DNA of 64,000 bases, from contig NC_013454.1 in assembly GCF_000022605.2 (NCBI RefSeq), positions 558,001 through 622,000 of the forward strand, in the 5' to 3' direction. The notes under the pieces are model-generated. The model was not told the DNA's origin. It saw only the letters and a list, made by a program, of their open reading frames with translations, and did no database searches. Position numbers and translations under genes: made by a program. Below, piece by piece: positions 35,444 through 45,434 of this stretch (positions are counted from its first letter, which is position 1; each line of letters starts with the position of its first letter). The stretch is from Blattabacterium sp. (Blattella germanica) str. Bge (GTDB taxonomy: Bacteria > Bacteroidota > Bacteroidia > Flavobacteriales > Blattabacteriaceae).

Positions 35444-36136
35444 ATGCTTTTAAACAATCAACTCAAAAATCAACTTTCTATTAAACATATTATAAAAAAA
35501 CCAGCCAATGAAAATGAAACGACTCTTTTTTTGATGATTCACGGATATGGAAGTAATGAAAGAGATCTTTTTTATTTCAAAAAAGATATTCCTGAAAATC
35601 TTTTCATAATTAGTATTCAAGGGCTCTATCCTATTGGAACAGATAAATATTCCTGGTATGATATAGATTTTTCTAATGAAAAAAAATTTATCAATATTTT
35701 ACAAGCTAAAAAAACTATTGAAAAAATATCATTTTTTATAGATGAAGCTATTCAAGAATATGAGTTAAAAAAAAATCAAGTTTGGTTATGTGGGTTTAGT
35801 CAAGGTGCTATTTTAAGCTATGCTATAGCTTTAAAAAATACTAATAAAATAAAAAAAGTAATCGCTTTAAGTGGATATTTAGAAGAAAGCATTTTGCCGA
35901 TCGAAACAAATCCAAATATTTATACTAATTTAGAATTTTTTATATCTCATGGAAAATATGATACAGTAATTCCTTTAAATTGGACAAAAAAAGGATTAAA
36001 ATTTCTTAAGAAAAAAAAAATACTTTCTTTGTATTACAAAGAATATGAATCTGGACATTCTTTGAACAGTCTAAATTATCAAGATCTTGTTAATTGGATT
36101 AAAAAAAAACATATTTATTCTGATAAAAAAATATGA
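35444..36136 (+). CDS. Alpha/beta hydrolase, phospholipase/carboxylesterase family
   Basis: Predicted cytoplasmic esterase of the YpfH/carboxylesterase 2 type. The 230-residue protein has the oxyanion-hole segment MIHGYGSNERDL near residue 28, the nucleophile elbow GFSQGA near 120, an acidic residue in HGKYDTVIP and the catalytic histidine in ESGHSLN. All three triad positions are therefore present. The substrate cannot be inferred. It starts 11 bases after lolD, and its stop overlaps the start of the TPR gene. Confidence 0.88.
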   Translation: MLLNNQLKNQLSIKHIIKKPANENETTLFLMIHGYGSNERDLFYFKKDIPENLFIISIQGLYPIGTDKYSWYDIDFSNEKKFINILQAKKTIEKISFFIDEAIQEYELKKNQVWLCGFSQGAILSYAIALKNTNKIKKVIALSGYLEESILPIETNPNIYTNLEFFISHGKYDTVIPLNWTKKGLKFLKKKKILSLYYKEYESGHSLNSLNYQDLVNWIKKKHIYSDKKI

Positions 36137-36687
36137 GTAAATATTCAAAAATAATATTGTTTCTATTGATTTTTTCGGTATCTGTTTTTTTCTTTTTTCA
36201 GAAAAATTATTTCTGTGGAAGTTTTCTAACTTTATTAAGTCTGATTCCTATTTTTTTTCTTTTTAGAAATGAATTTTTATTATTGGCTTTTTTTCAAATA
36301 CGGAAGAAAGATATGAAAGGATTGAAAAAGTATTTAGGATATATCAAAAAACCAGAATTACAACTTACTAAAAATCAAATGGCTTATTATTATTTTTTGA
36401 ATGGAATTTTCTATTCGGAAAAAAATATACTCCAATCAGAAAATTATATGCAGAAGGCTTTAGATTTTGGACTAAAATTTAAACAAAACATCGCCATTGC
36501 AAAATTGAACTTAGCAATAGCCTCTTTATCAAAAGGAGATAAAAAGAGAGCTGAACTTTTATTATTGGAAGCAAAAAAAATGGATATTTCTGGTTTATTA
36601 CATGATCAAATTCAAATCATAAAAATTCAAATGAAAAAAATGAATATTGGAAATAAAAACAAACAAAATCCTTATATTAGAAATTGA
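36133..36687 (+). CDS. TPR-like membrane protein, conserved in flavobacteria
   Basis: A 184-residue protein with two closely spaced N-terminal hydrophobic helices (about residues 6-24 and 28-50) and a soluble alpha-helical region. The latter resembles tetratricopeptide repeats: YYYFLNGIFYSEKNILQSENYMQKALDFG, then AIAKLNLAIASLSKGDKKRAELLLLEAKKM. Proteins of this architecture are common in flavobacteria and have no assigned function. The start overlaps the esterase stop (ATGA), so the lolD-esterase-TPR genes are probably one transcript. Only 3 bases separate its end from the next, convergent gene. Confidence 0.8.
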   Translation: MSKYSKIILFLLIFSVSVFFFFQKNYFCGSFLTLLSLIPIFFLFRNEFLLLAFFQIRKKDMKGLKKYLGYIKKPELQLTKNQMAYYYFLNGIFYSEKNILQSENYMQKALDFGLKFKQNIAIAKLNLAIASLSKGDKKRAELLLLEAKKMDISGLLHDQIQIIKIQMKKMNIGNKNKQNPYIRN

Positions 36688-36690
36688 AAA

Positions 36691-37833
36691 TTATAAATGG
36701 ATAATCCACAATCCTTTATTTATATATCCTCCTTTATCAGAAATTTTCTGATATTTATACTTACTAATTAATCCTGAGAAAGATTTTTGATCTATTGTCT
36801 TAAATAAATTTTTATTTTCAAAAAGTTTTTCTATTATGTCGTAGGTTAAATCGAATCCCAATAATTGATATTTGTTGAAGTAATTTCCAAATTTTTTTTT
36901 AAGAAAATGAAACATTTTTCTTTTTTTTTCATCATTTTTGTTGAAATGATATTTTGTTGTGAATAGAAATTTATATTCTCTTAATAAGGAAATGTTTTTA
37001 TAATAAACATTATGATAACCTATTCCAAAAGGGATTATTTTTTTGTTGTTTTTAACAAAATCAATAAATTCTTTTCCTATAAAAAAATCTCCTCCTAAAA
37101 AAATAGCAAAAAAAGGAAGGTTATGACTCGTTTTAATATTAAAAAAATTATTCTTCAAATAAAAAATTTGGAAATGAACATTCCATTGCGATAACTTTTT
37201 CTTTATAAAAGTTGTCATTTTTTTAGATGGATCTTCACCTAGCAAATATAAAGTTTTTATCTTATTATTTTGATAAATAAGTTTAATTTCTTCTAAAATA
37301 GGTTCCGAAAGATAAATATCTTTTGCTTCAGATTGAATAACATTTGGATAAGCATTTAAAGAATCAGAAGCCGACAGAGGAGAAATAATAGGCGTTTTTT
37401 TGTTATTTTTAGCGACTTCTTCTAAAGAAGAGCGAAAAAAAGGTCCTATAACAGCATGATTATGAGACAGATCATACGAATGAATAAAGTTTATAATTCT
37501 TTTTCTTTCATTTCTAGTATCAAAAACTTGAACATTGATTTTTTTATTTTTTAATAAAAGAAAATCAATAGCGCTCTTAGCTCCAAGATAAAAATATAAA
37601 GCATTTTCACTCAACTGTTTATTTTCATTATCTATTTTTTCGTCTTTAACGGAACTCAGAAACAAAGGCAACATAAAAATTATTTTAATGGAAGATGTCT
37701 GATTTGTAGAATTAGAATTATATGTTTGATTTTCTTTTTTTTTAAAATGACCATAATTTTGATCCATTTTGCTAATTCCTTCCGAAAAAAACAAAATAAT
37801 AAGAGAAAAAAAAACAAAAAAAGTATTTCTCAT
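36691..37833 (-). CDS. Periplasmic-binding-protein-like (type 1) protein
   Basis: Exported 380-residue protein with a signal peptide (about residues 1-20) and a type 1 periplasmic-binding fold, as in amino-acid-binding or LppC-type proteins. Visible segments are IIFMLPLF, YLGAKSAIDFLL, VFDTRN, VIGPFFRSSLEEVA and TPIISPLSASDSL. Flavobacterial relatives often carry LysM peptidoglycan-binding repeats in front of this domain; none is present, so this looks like a shortened version. No ABC transporter permease is adjacent. A role in envelope or peptidoglycan processes is more likely than uptake, but this is inference. Confidence 0.72.
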   Translation of the reverse strand: MRNTFFVFFSLIILFFSEGISKMDQNYGHFKKKENQTYNSNSTNQTSSIKIIFMLPLFLSSVKDEKIDNENKQLSENALYFYLGAKSAIDFLLLKNKKINVQVFDTRNERKRIINFIHSYDLSHNHAVIGPFFRSSLEEVAKNNKKTPIISPLSASDSLNAYPNVIQSEAKDIYLSEPILEEIKLIYQNNKIKTLYLLGEDPSKKMTTFIKKKLSQWNVHFQIFYLKNNFFNIKTSHNLPFFAIFLGGDFFIGKEFIDFVKNNKKIIPFGIGYHNVYYKNISLLREYKFLFTTKYHFNKNDEKKRKMFHFLKKKFGNYFNKYQLLGFDLTYDIIEKLFENKNLFKTIDQKSFSGLISKYKYQKISDKGGYINKGLWIIHL

Positions 37834-37868
37834 ATCAGTTCAGTTGATATTCTGAATATACTTTTTTT

Positions 37869-39095
37869 TCATAATTCTAATATTTTAGAAATATTTTTTT
37901 CATTTTCTCCCATTAAAAATTTTACTGGGTTTTCTATAGATTCTTTAATAGATAATAAAAATCCAACAGATTCCCGACCATCAATTATTCTATGATCATA
38001 GGATAAAGCTAAATACATCATAGGACGTATTTCAATAGATCCATCAATAACTACAGGTCTTTCCATAATTTTATGCATTCCTAATATTGCACTTTGTGGT
38101 GGATTTATGATTGGAGTAGATAACATGGATCCAAAAACACCACCATTAGTAATGGTAAATGTCCCACCTGTCATTTCATCTATAGATATTGTCCCATTTT
38201 GAACACGTGTTGATAAATTAAAAATTTCCTGTTCTATTCCACGAAACGATAAATGTTCCGCATTTCTTATCACAGGAACCATTAATCCTTTAGGTCCAGA
38301 TATAGCCACACTAATATCACAATATTCAAAATTAATTTTTTCTTCTCCATTAATCATAGCATTAACATCTGGATACATTTGCAATGCTCTTACACAAGAA
38401 AGAGTAAAAAAAGACATAAATCCTAAATGAACTCCATGTTTTTCTTTAAAAAGATTTTTGTATTTTTTTCTTATAAAAAAAATTTCTTGCATATCAACTT
38501 CATTGAATGTAGTTAGCATCGCTGTTTCATTTTTTATGGATACTAATCTTTCAGAAAGTTTTCTTCTTAGAGAAGAAAGAGATGTTATTGTTTTTGATCT
38601 ATATATTGGAATAGATCTACTTATAGACGGAAAAGAACTCTGATTTTCAATCAAAATACAATCGGCTTTTGTAATTCTTCCATCTTTTCCTGTTCCTTGA
38701 ACAGATTCAATGGGAATATTCTTTTCTTTCAAGATTTTTTTTGAAGCTGGAGAAAGAATTTTTGTTTTCGTATTTTCTAAATAAACCTCTTTTTTATTTT
38801 TATTATTTTCTTCTTGATTTTCAATGTTTTGATTGAGTTCCTTTGTACTTTTTTTACTTTTAGAAGAATCGATAAGGCACAAAACATCTCCAACTCGTAT
38901 TTTATCTCCTTTTTTTACCATCAAAGTAATCACTCCATTCTCTTCTGCAGAAATTTCTAAAGTTGCTTTATCTGAATCAATTTCTGCTAATGTTTGACCT
39001 TTAGATACATAATCTCCATCTTTAACGAGCCATGTGGAAACCTCTACTTCCGTAATGGATTCTCCTGGAGAAGGGACTTTAACCTTTGTTATCAT
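37869..39095 (-). CDS. sucB: 2-oxoglutarate dehydrogenase E2 (dihydrolipoamide succinyltransferase)
   Basis: Core acyltransferase of the 2-oxoglutarate dehydrogenase complex. The 408 residues comprise one lipoyl domain with the lipoylated lysine in EIDSDKATLEI (about residue 43), a Lys/Glu/Asn linker, a peripheral-subunit-binding domain (ILSPASKKILKEK, about 112-150) and the catalytic domain. The catalytic domain carries the C-terminal LSYDHRIIDGRESV active-site motif. It follows sucA after 31 bases. Choice of SucB over PdhC rests on the gene pair and the single lipoyl domain. Confidence 0.95.
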   Translation of the reverse strand: MITKVKVPSPGESITEVEVSTWLVKDGDYVSKGQTLAEIDSDKATLEISAEENGVITLMVKKGDKIRVGDVLCLIDSSKSKKSTKELNQNIENQEENNKNKKEVYLENTKTKILSPASKKILKEKNIPIESVQGTGKDGRITKADCILIENQSSFPSISRSIPIYRSKTITSLSSLRRKLSERLVSIKNETAMLTTFNEVDMQEIFFIRKKYKNLFKEKHGVHLGFMSFFTLSCVRALQMYPDVNAMINGEEKINFEYCDISVAISGPKGLMVPVIRNAEHLSFRGIEQEIFNLSTRVQNGTISIDEMTGGTFTITNGGVFGSMLSTPIINPPQSAILGMHKIMERPVVIDGSIEIRPMMYLALSYDHRIIDGRESVGFLLSIKESIENPVKFLMGENEKNISKILEL

Positions 39096-39126
39096 ATGTT
39101 ATCATAATTTAAATTATTACAAAAAA

Positions 39127-41892
39127 TCAAAAAAAAGCTTTTTCTAATATTTTATTTTGAATTTTTAAAAAATCTGGATAAGATCCTGTAGATGGACTAG
39201 AACTCTCAGATGGAGCGATTAAATTGAATGATATTATACTTCCCAATTTTCTTAAAATAAAACTCCATAATCCCATATTCTCTGGTTCTTCTTGTACCCA
39301 AAAAACTTCTTTTTTGTTTTTGTATTTAATAAGTAATTCTTTAATTTTTTCCATTTTTAATGGATAAATTTGTTCTATGCGAATTAATGCCGTTTTATCG
39401 TTTTTAAGGGCCTCTTTTTTATTGAGAAGCTCATAATATATTTTTCCAGAACAAAAAATTAATCTAGTAATTTGATGAATATCTATCACAGAGGGGTCAT
39501 CCAAAATTTCTTGAAATTTTCCTTCAGAAAGATCTTCTATTGTAGATAAGCATTTTGGATTTCTAAGTAAACTTTTGGGAGTAAAAACTATAAGAGGTTT
39601 TCTATATTTCAATTTCATTTGTCTTCTTAAAAGATGATAAAAGTTAGCTGGAGTCGTACAATTGACCACAAATAAATTATTGTTAGCACAAAGTTGCAAA
39701 TAACGTTCTACACGTGCAGATGAATGTTCTGGCCCTTGCCCTTCATATCCATGAGGAAGTAATAAAACAATTCCATTGCTAATTTTCCATTTATTTTCTC
39801 CAGAGGAGATGTATTGATCTATTATAATTTGTCCCCCATTTCCAAAATCTCCAAATTGAGCTTCCCATAAGGTTAAAACATGAGGAGAATACATAGCGTA
39901 TCCATAATCAAAACCCAAAACTCCATATTCTGAAAGAGGAGAATTATAAACTTGCATTTTTCCTTGTCCCATTCGGATATGATTCAATAGAATAATTTCT
40001 TCCTCTTCTTCCGTTTTTACAATGGCATGACGTTGAGAAAATGTTCCTCTAGCCACATCTTCTCCTGATAACCGAATATGAACACCTTCATCCAAAAGTG
40101 TTCCATACGCTAGTATTTCTGCCATACTCCAATCCACCAATTTAAGCTGAATCATTTCTAATCTTTGTTGAAAAATCGATTCCGTTTTTCTAAAGAATTT
40201 TTTATTCTTAGGAAGAGAAAAAACTTGATTGGATATATCTACAATTTTTTTCATTGGAATTCGAGTATCGACTTTATGAAAAATATCTTCATGATTAGAT
40301 ACAATAGGAAAATTTTTCCATTCTTCTTCTAAAAAAGAATTCAATACATTCCATTTTATATTTATTGCTTCATGATATCCTCCATTCAAAATCTGTTCAT
40401 ATTCTTTTTCCATATTGATTATTTCATCACTATTAATGATTCCTTCTTTTTCTAATTTTTGTTTATACAAATTGTAAGAATTGGGATGTTTAGAAATAGC
40501 TTTATATAAAGAAGGTTGTGTAAACCTAGGTTCATCTCCCTCATTGTGTCCATATTTTCTATATCCAAGTAAATCTATAAAAACATCTTCATGATATTGC
40601 ATTCTAAAATCTACAGCAAAATGAATTGCTCGTATAACAGATTCTACATCATCTGCATTAACATGTAACACTGGAGAAAGAACAATTTTTGCTATATCAG
40701 TACAATAAATACTAGAACGTCCTTCAGTATAATTTGTGGTAAAACCTATTTGATTATTTAGTACGATATGAATTGTTCCTCCAGTTTTGTATCCTTTTAA
40801 TCTAGATAATTGAATAACTTCATATACAATCCCCTGACCTGCTAACGCTGCATCTCCATGAATTAAAATAGGAATAATTTTTTCTGAATTACTGTTTTGA
40901 TTATAAATAATATCTATTTTTGCACGTGTAATTCCTTCTACAATAGCATCTACGGATTCTAAATGAGAAGGATTAGGAACTAAATTCATTTTAATATATC
41001 GTCCTTGACTAGTCTTTCTGATTTTAGAAAATCCAAGATGGTATTTTACATCACCAGAAAAGGTTTTTTCTTTGTATTCTTTTCCTTGAAATTCACTAAA
41101 TATTTGAGAAAGATTTTTTTGAAAAAAATTAGAAAGAAGATTTATACGTCCTCTATGTGACATTCCAATTATAAAATCTTCGGTAAAATATTTTCTGGAT
41201 GTATATTCTATCATCTCTTCTAATGCAGGTAATGCAGATTCATTTCCTTCTATAGAAAATCTTTTTTGCCCCACAAATTTGGTGTGAATAAAATTTTCGA
41301 ACGCAACTGCTTCATTTAATTTTTTCAAAAAAAACTTTTTTTCTTCTGCAGAAAATTGCAATTTTTCTTTTTGAAACCATTTTTCAATCCATTGAATTTT
41401 GTCAGGGTTGGAAATATACATGTATTCTATTCCTATAGATCCACAATAAATATTTTTTAGATAATCGATTATGTTTCTTAATGAAGTTCTTCCAAGACCT
41501 ATTAATTTTCCAGCTTCAAAAGATATGTCAAGTTCTTTATCAGATAAACCAAAATTTTTTAAATCCAAAGAAGGAAAATGTTTTCTTCTTTCTCGTATAG
41601 GATTTGTAGGAGTAAAAAAATGACCTCTTTTTCTATAAGCATGAATCAAATTAAACACCAAAAATTCCTTGTGGATGATATCAATTTCATTCTCATTTTT
41701 TAAAAATTTTTTGTGATTTTCTTGATTTATTGATTGACGATCGGTTTTGTAATTTTCTTTTCCAAAATCAAATCCATGGAAAAAAGCGCTCCAACTGGAT
41801 TCTATTGAATTAGGATCTTTTTTATACTTGTTATATAGAAATTCTAAATCTTGAAAATGAATAGTATTTAGAAAAGAATATCTATCACTCAT
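39127..41892 (-). CDS. sucA: 2-oxoglutarate dehydrogenase E1
   Basis: Thiamine-diphosphate-dependent decarboxylase of the TCA cycle. The 921-residue protein has the E1o N-terminal segment (YSFLNTIHFQDLEFLYNKY), the IGMSHRGRINLL motif near 245 and ThDP-binding HGDAALAGQGIVYE with the following NNQIGFTT. The pyrimidine-like domain contains GEDVARGTFSQRHA, and the C-terminal domain has VQEEPENMGLW. Family length is normal. A promoter with both elements lies immediately upstream. Confidence 0.97.
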   Translation of the reverse strand: MSDRYSFLNTIHFQDLEFLYNKYKKDPNSIESSWSAFFHGFDFGKENYKTDRQSINQENHKKFLKNENEIDIIHKEFLVFNLIHAYRKRGHFFTPTNPIRERRKHFPSLDLKNFGLSDKELDISFEAGKLIGLGRTSLRNIIDYLKNIYCGSIGIEYMYISNPDKIQWIEKWFQKEKLQFSAEEKKFFLKKLNEAVAFENFIHTKFVGQKRFSIEGNESALPALEEMIEYTSRKYFTEDFIIGMSHRGRINLLSNFFQKNLSQIFSEFQGKEYKEKTFSGDVKYHLGFSKIRKTSQGRYIKMNLVPNPSHLESVDAIVEGITRAKIDIIYNQNSNSEKIIPILIHGDAALAGQGIVYEVIQLSRLKGYKTGGTIHIVLNNQIGFTTNYTEGRSSIYCTDIAKIVLSPVLHVNADDVESVIRAIHFAVDFRMQYHEDVFIDLLGYRKYGHNEGDEPRFTQPSLYKAISKHPNSYNLYKQKLEKEGIINSDEIINMEKEYEQILNGGYHEAINIKWNVLNSFLEEEWKNFPIVSNHEDIFHKVDTRIPMKKIVDISNQVFSLPKNKKFFRKTESIFQQRLEMIQLKLVDWSMAEILAYGTLLDEGVHIRLSGEDVARGTFSQRHAIVKTEEEEEIILLNHIRMGQGKMQVYNSPLSEYGVLGFDYGYAMYSPHVLTLWEAQFGDFGNGGQIIIDQYISSGENKWKISNGIVLLLPHGYEGQGPEHSSARVERYLQLCANNNLFVVNCTTPANFYHLLRRQMKLKYRKPLIVFTPKSLLRNPKCLSTIEDLSEGKFQEILDDPSVIDIHQITRLIFCSGKIYYELLNKKEALKNDKTALIRIEQIYPLKMEKIKELLIKYKNKKEVFWVQEEPENMGLWSFILRKLGSIISFNLIAPSESSSPSTGSYPDFLKIQNKILEKAFF

Positions 41893-41906
41893 ATACTATT
41901 TTTTAC

Positions 41907-41936
41907 TTCAAATTTAAACATTTTAAACATCTATCA
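41907..41936 (-). promoter_or_regulatory. Bacteroidota promoter for sucA-sucB
   Basis: On the minus strand, TTTG (41933-41936) and TAAATTTG (41907-41914) are separated by 18 bases, a match to the Bacteroidota -33/-7 promoter TTTG-N17-23-TAnnTTTG. The predicted start is near 41900, leaving a very short leader before the sucA ATG at 41892. Confidence 0.6.
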
Positions 41937-41947
41937 AAGTTTATTGT

Positions 41948-44611
41948 TTATTTGAAATGATTTTTTATAGCTATTGCATCTTTTAAAACCAAACTTAATC
42001 CATTTTTTTCAGTTCCTATAGCTGTAGCAAAAAAAGACTTTCCCCAATATTTTCCATGTATATAAGATGTCATTTTACATATTATTTTGTGAGCATGAAT
42101 GTTTTTGCTTTGAATTATAGAATCGGAAATAGATATGAAAATCACCGGTTTGTTTTCTTTTATAAATCCGACAATCATAAACAAATTAGATATTTCATTT
42201 CTTAAATCCAAAACTATTTTCTTAATAAGATTAATATCTTTTTCTTTAGATAGATCAATATCACATATATAGTTAATTGAAGAGAATTGAATAGCTTTTA
42301 AAGAATATTCTTTTTTGAGTGTTATCATTTGCTGTAAACGAATTTCTGATATTTTTTTTTTCAATTCTTGATTCTCTTTTTGTAAAATGAGAAAACTTTT
42401 AAAAGGAGATTCCGGATACTTCATCATCTTTTTGAAAGATTGATATTGGTCATGGATTGATTTTAAGTATTGTACTGCTTTTTTTGAAGTTATAGCCTTA
42501 ATTCTCCGTATTCCATACGATATAGAAGATTCTGATATAATTTTAAAAATTTGAATCAATCCAGTATGTTTAACATGTGTTCCAATACATAATTCAGATG
42601 ATTTTCCAAAAGTTATGACTCGCACTTCTTGTTTGTATTTATTTTCAAATGTTTCACTTTTATAAAAAGAAATGTTTTTTTCAGCTTCTTGTAAGGAAGA
42701 AAATCTTTTTTCTTCTAGAATCAGATCAGAAAAAATTAATTCTTGAACTAAATTTTCTATTTTATACAATTCTTCAACAGTTATTTTTTGATAATGAGAA
42801 AAATCAAATCGTAAATAGTCTTCTCCTACATAAGACCCTTTTTGTTGAATATGATTTCCTAAGATTTTTTTCAAAGAAAAATGTAATAAATGAGTAGAAG
42901 TGTGATTTTTCTCAATTTCTAATCTTCTATTTTTATCAACTATAGCTTTAAAAGAAGAAAAAACATCTGAAGGCAATTTTTTAGCAGAATGTATAATAAT
43001 GGAATTTTCTTTTTTAGTATTAAAAATGTAAACTTCATCAGTCTCATTTTTTATGAATCCAGTATCTCCTAACTGTCCACCTCCTTCAGGATAAAAAGGA
43101 GTTTTTGAAAAAACTAACTCATAATAATGAGTTTTTTCTAATTTATTTTCTACTTTTCTGTATTTTAAAATCAATACGTCACATTTTATCATATCATATC
43201 CTACAAAATTTACATTTTCGTGAATGAATTGATGATTATGTACTTCAATCCAATCTTTTTTTTCTATTGTGTGATTTTCTTTTTTGGATCTATTTTTTTG
43301 TTCTAACAATTTTTCATGAAATAATTTTTCATCAATTAACAAGTTATTTTTTTCAACTAACATTTTAGATAACTTTATAGGGTAACCATAAGTATCATAT
43401 AATTTAAAAATGGTTGTTCCATCAATAATTTTTTCATTTTGTTTTTTAGCTTTTTCTATGATGTATTGAATTTTATGATTTCCTTTTTCAATAACTTTTA
43501 AAAAAGACAATTCTTCTTCCTGAATTACATTTTTTATGTATTCTTTTTTTTCCATCAATTCTGGGAAATAACTTTTCATTTCTTTTACTAAAGAATCTAC
43601 AAATTGATAAATAAAAGGCTCTTTTTTATATAAAAAACGAGTTGCATAAATGATGGCTCTTCTAAGAATTCGTCTGATCACATAACCAGCTCCATTATTT
43701 GATGGAAATACTCCATCTGAAATAGAAAAAACAATAGCCCTTAGATGATCTGCTATTATATGTATGGATACTTTTTGATGAAAATCTTCTTTATAAATTT
43801 TACCCAAAGATTCTTTTATATTTTGAATAATTGGAAAGAAAATATCAGTTTCATAACTAGAAAATTTTTCTTGTAATATCATACATAATCTCTCCAATCC
43901 CATTCCTGTATCAACATGTTTTTTCGTAAGTTTTTCTAATTTTCCATCTGATTTACGTAAGAATTCTATAAAAACAAGATTCCAAATTTCTATAACCTTT
44001 GGATGTTTTTTATTAACAAGATGTTTTCCAGATAACATTTGTTTTTCTTTTTCATTGCGTAAATCTATATGAATTTCTGAACAAGGCCCACAAGGACCTG
44101 TCAATCCCATTTCCCAAAAATTTTCTTTTTTTCCAAAAAAAAGAATATTTTCTTCGCTTATTAAAGTTTTCCAATATTTAAAAGTTTCATAATCCATGGA
44201 TAATCCTTCTTTTTTATCTCCAATAAAAACAGATATGTAAATATTTTTTTTTGGAATGTTATAAACTTGAATTAACAATTCCCAGGCCCATTCTATTGTT
44301 TCTTTTCTAGAATAATCTCCAAAAGACCAGTTTCCTAACATTTCAAACATGGTATGATGATAATTGTCATATCCCACATGTTCCAAATCATTGTGTTTAC
44401 CAGTTACTCTAAGACATTTTTGAACATTGACTATTCTTGAATAATCCGGTTGAATGTGTCCTAAAAAATAATCTTTAAAAGGATTCATTCCTGCATTGAT
44501 AAAAAAAAGTGAAGGATCATTTTTTGAATGAATGGGAAAAGAAGGAATAACTTTATGTTCCTTTTTTTTAAAAAAACCGAGAAAAGTATCTCTTATCGAT
44601 TTGTATTTCAT
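41948..44611 (-). CDS. alaS: Alanyl-tRNA synthetase
   Basis: Class II synthetase with editing. The 887-residue protein begins with the aminoacylation domain (TFLGFFKKKEHKVIPSFP, NAGMNPFKDYFLG, TGKHNDLEHVGYD). The editing domain has zinc-binding HTSTHLLHF near residue 575 and the ELCIGTHVKHTG cysteine and histidine. The C-Ala domain forms the last 150 residues or so. All editing-site metal ligands are visible, so mischarged Ser/Gly-tRNA(Ala) clearance seems retained. It starts 10 bases after the acyltransferase gene on the same strand. Confidence 0.97.
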   Translation of the reverse strand: MKYKSIRDTFLGFFKKKEHKVIPSFPIHSKNDPSLFFINAGMNPFKDYFLGHIQPDYSRIVNVQKCLRVTGKHNDLEHVGYDNYHHTMFEMLGNWSFGDYSRKETIEWAWELLIQVYNIPKKNIYISVFIGDKKEGLSMDYETFKYWKTLISEENILFFGKKENFWEMGLTGPCGPCSEIHIDLRNEKEKQMLSGKHLVNKKHPKVIEIWNLVFIEFLRKSDGKLEKLTKKHVDTGMGLERLCMILQEKFSSYETDIFFPIIQNIKESLGKIYKEDFHQKVSIHIIADHLRAIVFSISDGVFPSNNGAGYVIRRILRRAIIYATRFLYKKEPFIYQFVDSLVKEMKSYFPELMEKKEYIKNVIQEEELSFLKVIEKGNHKIQYIIEKAKKQNEKIIDGTTIFKLYDTYGYPIKLSKMLVEKNNLLIDEKLFHEKLLEQKNRSKKENHTIEKKDWIEVHNHQFIHENVNFVGYDMIKCDVLILKYRKVENKLEKTHYYELVFSKTPFYPEGGGQLGDTGFIKNETDEVYIFNTKKENSIIIHSAKKLPSDVFSSFKAIVDKNRRLEIEKNHTSTHLLHFSLKKILGNHIQQKGSYVGEDYLRFDFSHYQKITVEELYKIENLVQELIFSDLILEEKRFSSLQEAEKNISFYKSETFENKYKQEVRVITFGKSSELCIGTHVKHTGLIQIFKIISESSISYGIRRIKAITSKKAVQYLKSIHDQYQSFKKMMKYPESPFKSFLILQKENQELKKKISEIRLQQMITLKKEYSLKAIQFSSINYICDIDLSKEKDINLIKKIVLDLRNEISNLFMIVGFIKENKPVIFISISDSIIQSKNIHAHKIICKMTSYIHGKYWGKSFFATAIGTEKNGLSLVLKDAIAIKNHFK

Positions 44612-44621
44612 AATACATCAT

Positions 44622-45431
44622 TTAAGAATTATTTTTTCTATAATATTTAGGGGACTGTTCTATCGCATCCATGATCTTATCCATAATATTATCAGTGGTG
44701 TCTTTTTTTAAATCTAATTGAATAGGTTCTTTAAATTTCATTTTTTGTAACACTCCCTTTTTTTTAATTCGAATACCTTTTTTATCATAAGCTTTTTGAA
44801 ATCCATCTATTACGATAGGAACAACTATAGGATTATATTTTCTGATTACATGAACAATTCCTCTTCGTCCGGGGGCAAATGCCTGGGTTGTCCCTTGTGG
44901 AAAAGTAATTAACCATCCATCATTCAGAGCTATCCCCATACGAGTTATCTCAGATCTATTTACGGAACGATTTACTTTTTTATCTCCTTCTTTCCATGTT
45001 CTTTTTACAGTTATTCCTCCAGAATAAGTAAATAATTTTGTTAAAAAACTTTGATTCATGGTTTCTTGAGCCGCAACATAGTACAGATTCACTTTTGGAT
45101 TTAAAAGATAAATAGGATTCTTAATGCTATTTATGAATCCATTTTTTACACTGCAAAACACATGAAACATAGCAAAAACATCTGCAAAATAAGTTTGATG
45201 ATTTGAGACAAAGAGAACTCTTTTATCAGGTAAATTTTTTAGATATTCCGTTCCTTTCAATTTTAATTGATTAAATCCATTATAACGATTGTAAGAAATA
45301 CAACCAAAAGTGAAAATTAAAAAACGTTTTATAAAATGTAAATTTCCAAATGCGTCTCTAAATAGAGTACTTTCTTTTTTTTTCAAATGTTTCTTTTTTG
45401 TTTTCTTAAAAAAAGATGAATGAAAATTCAC
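44622..45431 (-). CDS. plsC: Lysophospholipid acyltransferase (PlsC-like)
   Basis: Membrane-associated acyltransferase expected to convert lysophosphatidic acid to phosphatidic acid. The 269-residue protein has the acyltransferase block NHQTYFADVF near residue 76, the GGITVKR segment, the FPQGTT block near 173 and PIVVPIVIDGF. Two motifs vary from the textbook: the His-Asp spacing is HX5D rather than HX4D, and FPEGT is FPQGT. Both also occur, as I recall, in flavobacterial relatives. The start codon is GTG; no ATG precedes the conserved region. It lies 3 bases after ccsBA. Confidence 0.85.
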   Translation of the reverse strand: MNFHSSFFKKTKKKHLKKKESTLFRDAFGNLHFIKRFLIFTFGCISYNRYNGFNQLKLKGTEYLKNLPDKRVLFVSNHQTYFADVFAMFHVFCSVKNGFINSIKNPIYLLNPKVNLYYVAAQETMNQSFLTKLFTYSGGITVKRTWKEGDKKVNRSVNRSEITRMGIALNDGWLITFPQGTTQAFAPGRRGIVHVIRKYNPIVVPIVIDGFQKAYDKKGIRIKKKGVLQKMKFKEPIQLDLKKDTTDNIMDKIMDAIEQSPKYYRKNNS

Positions 45432-45434
45432 TGT

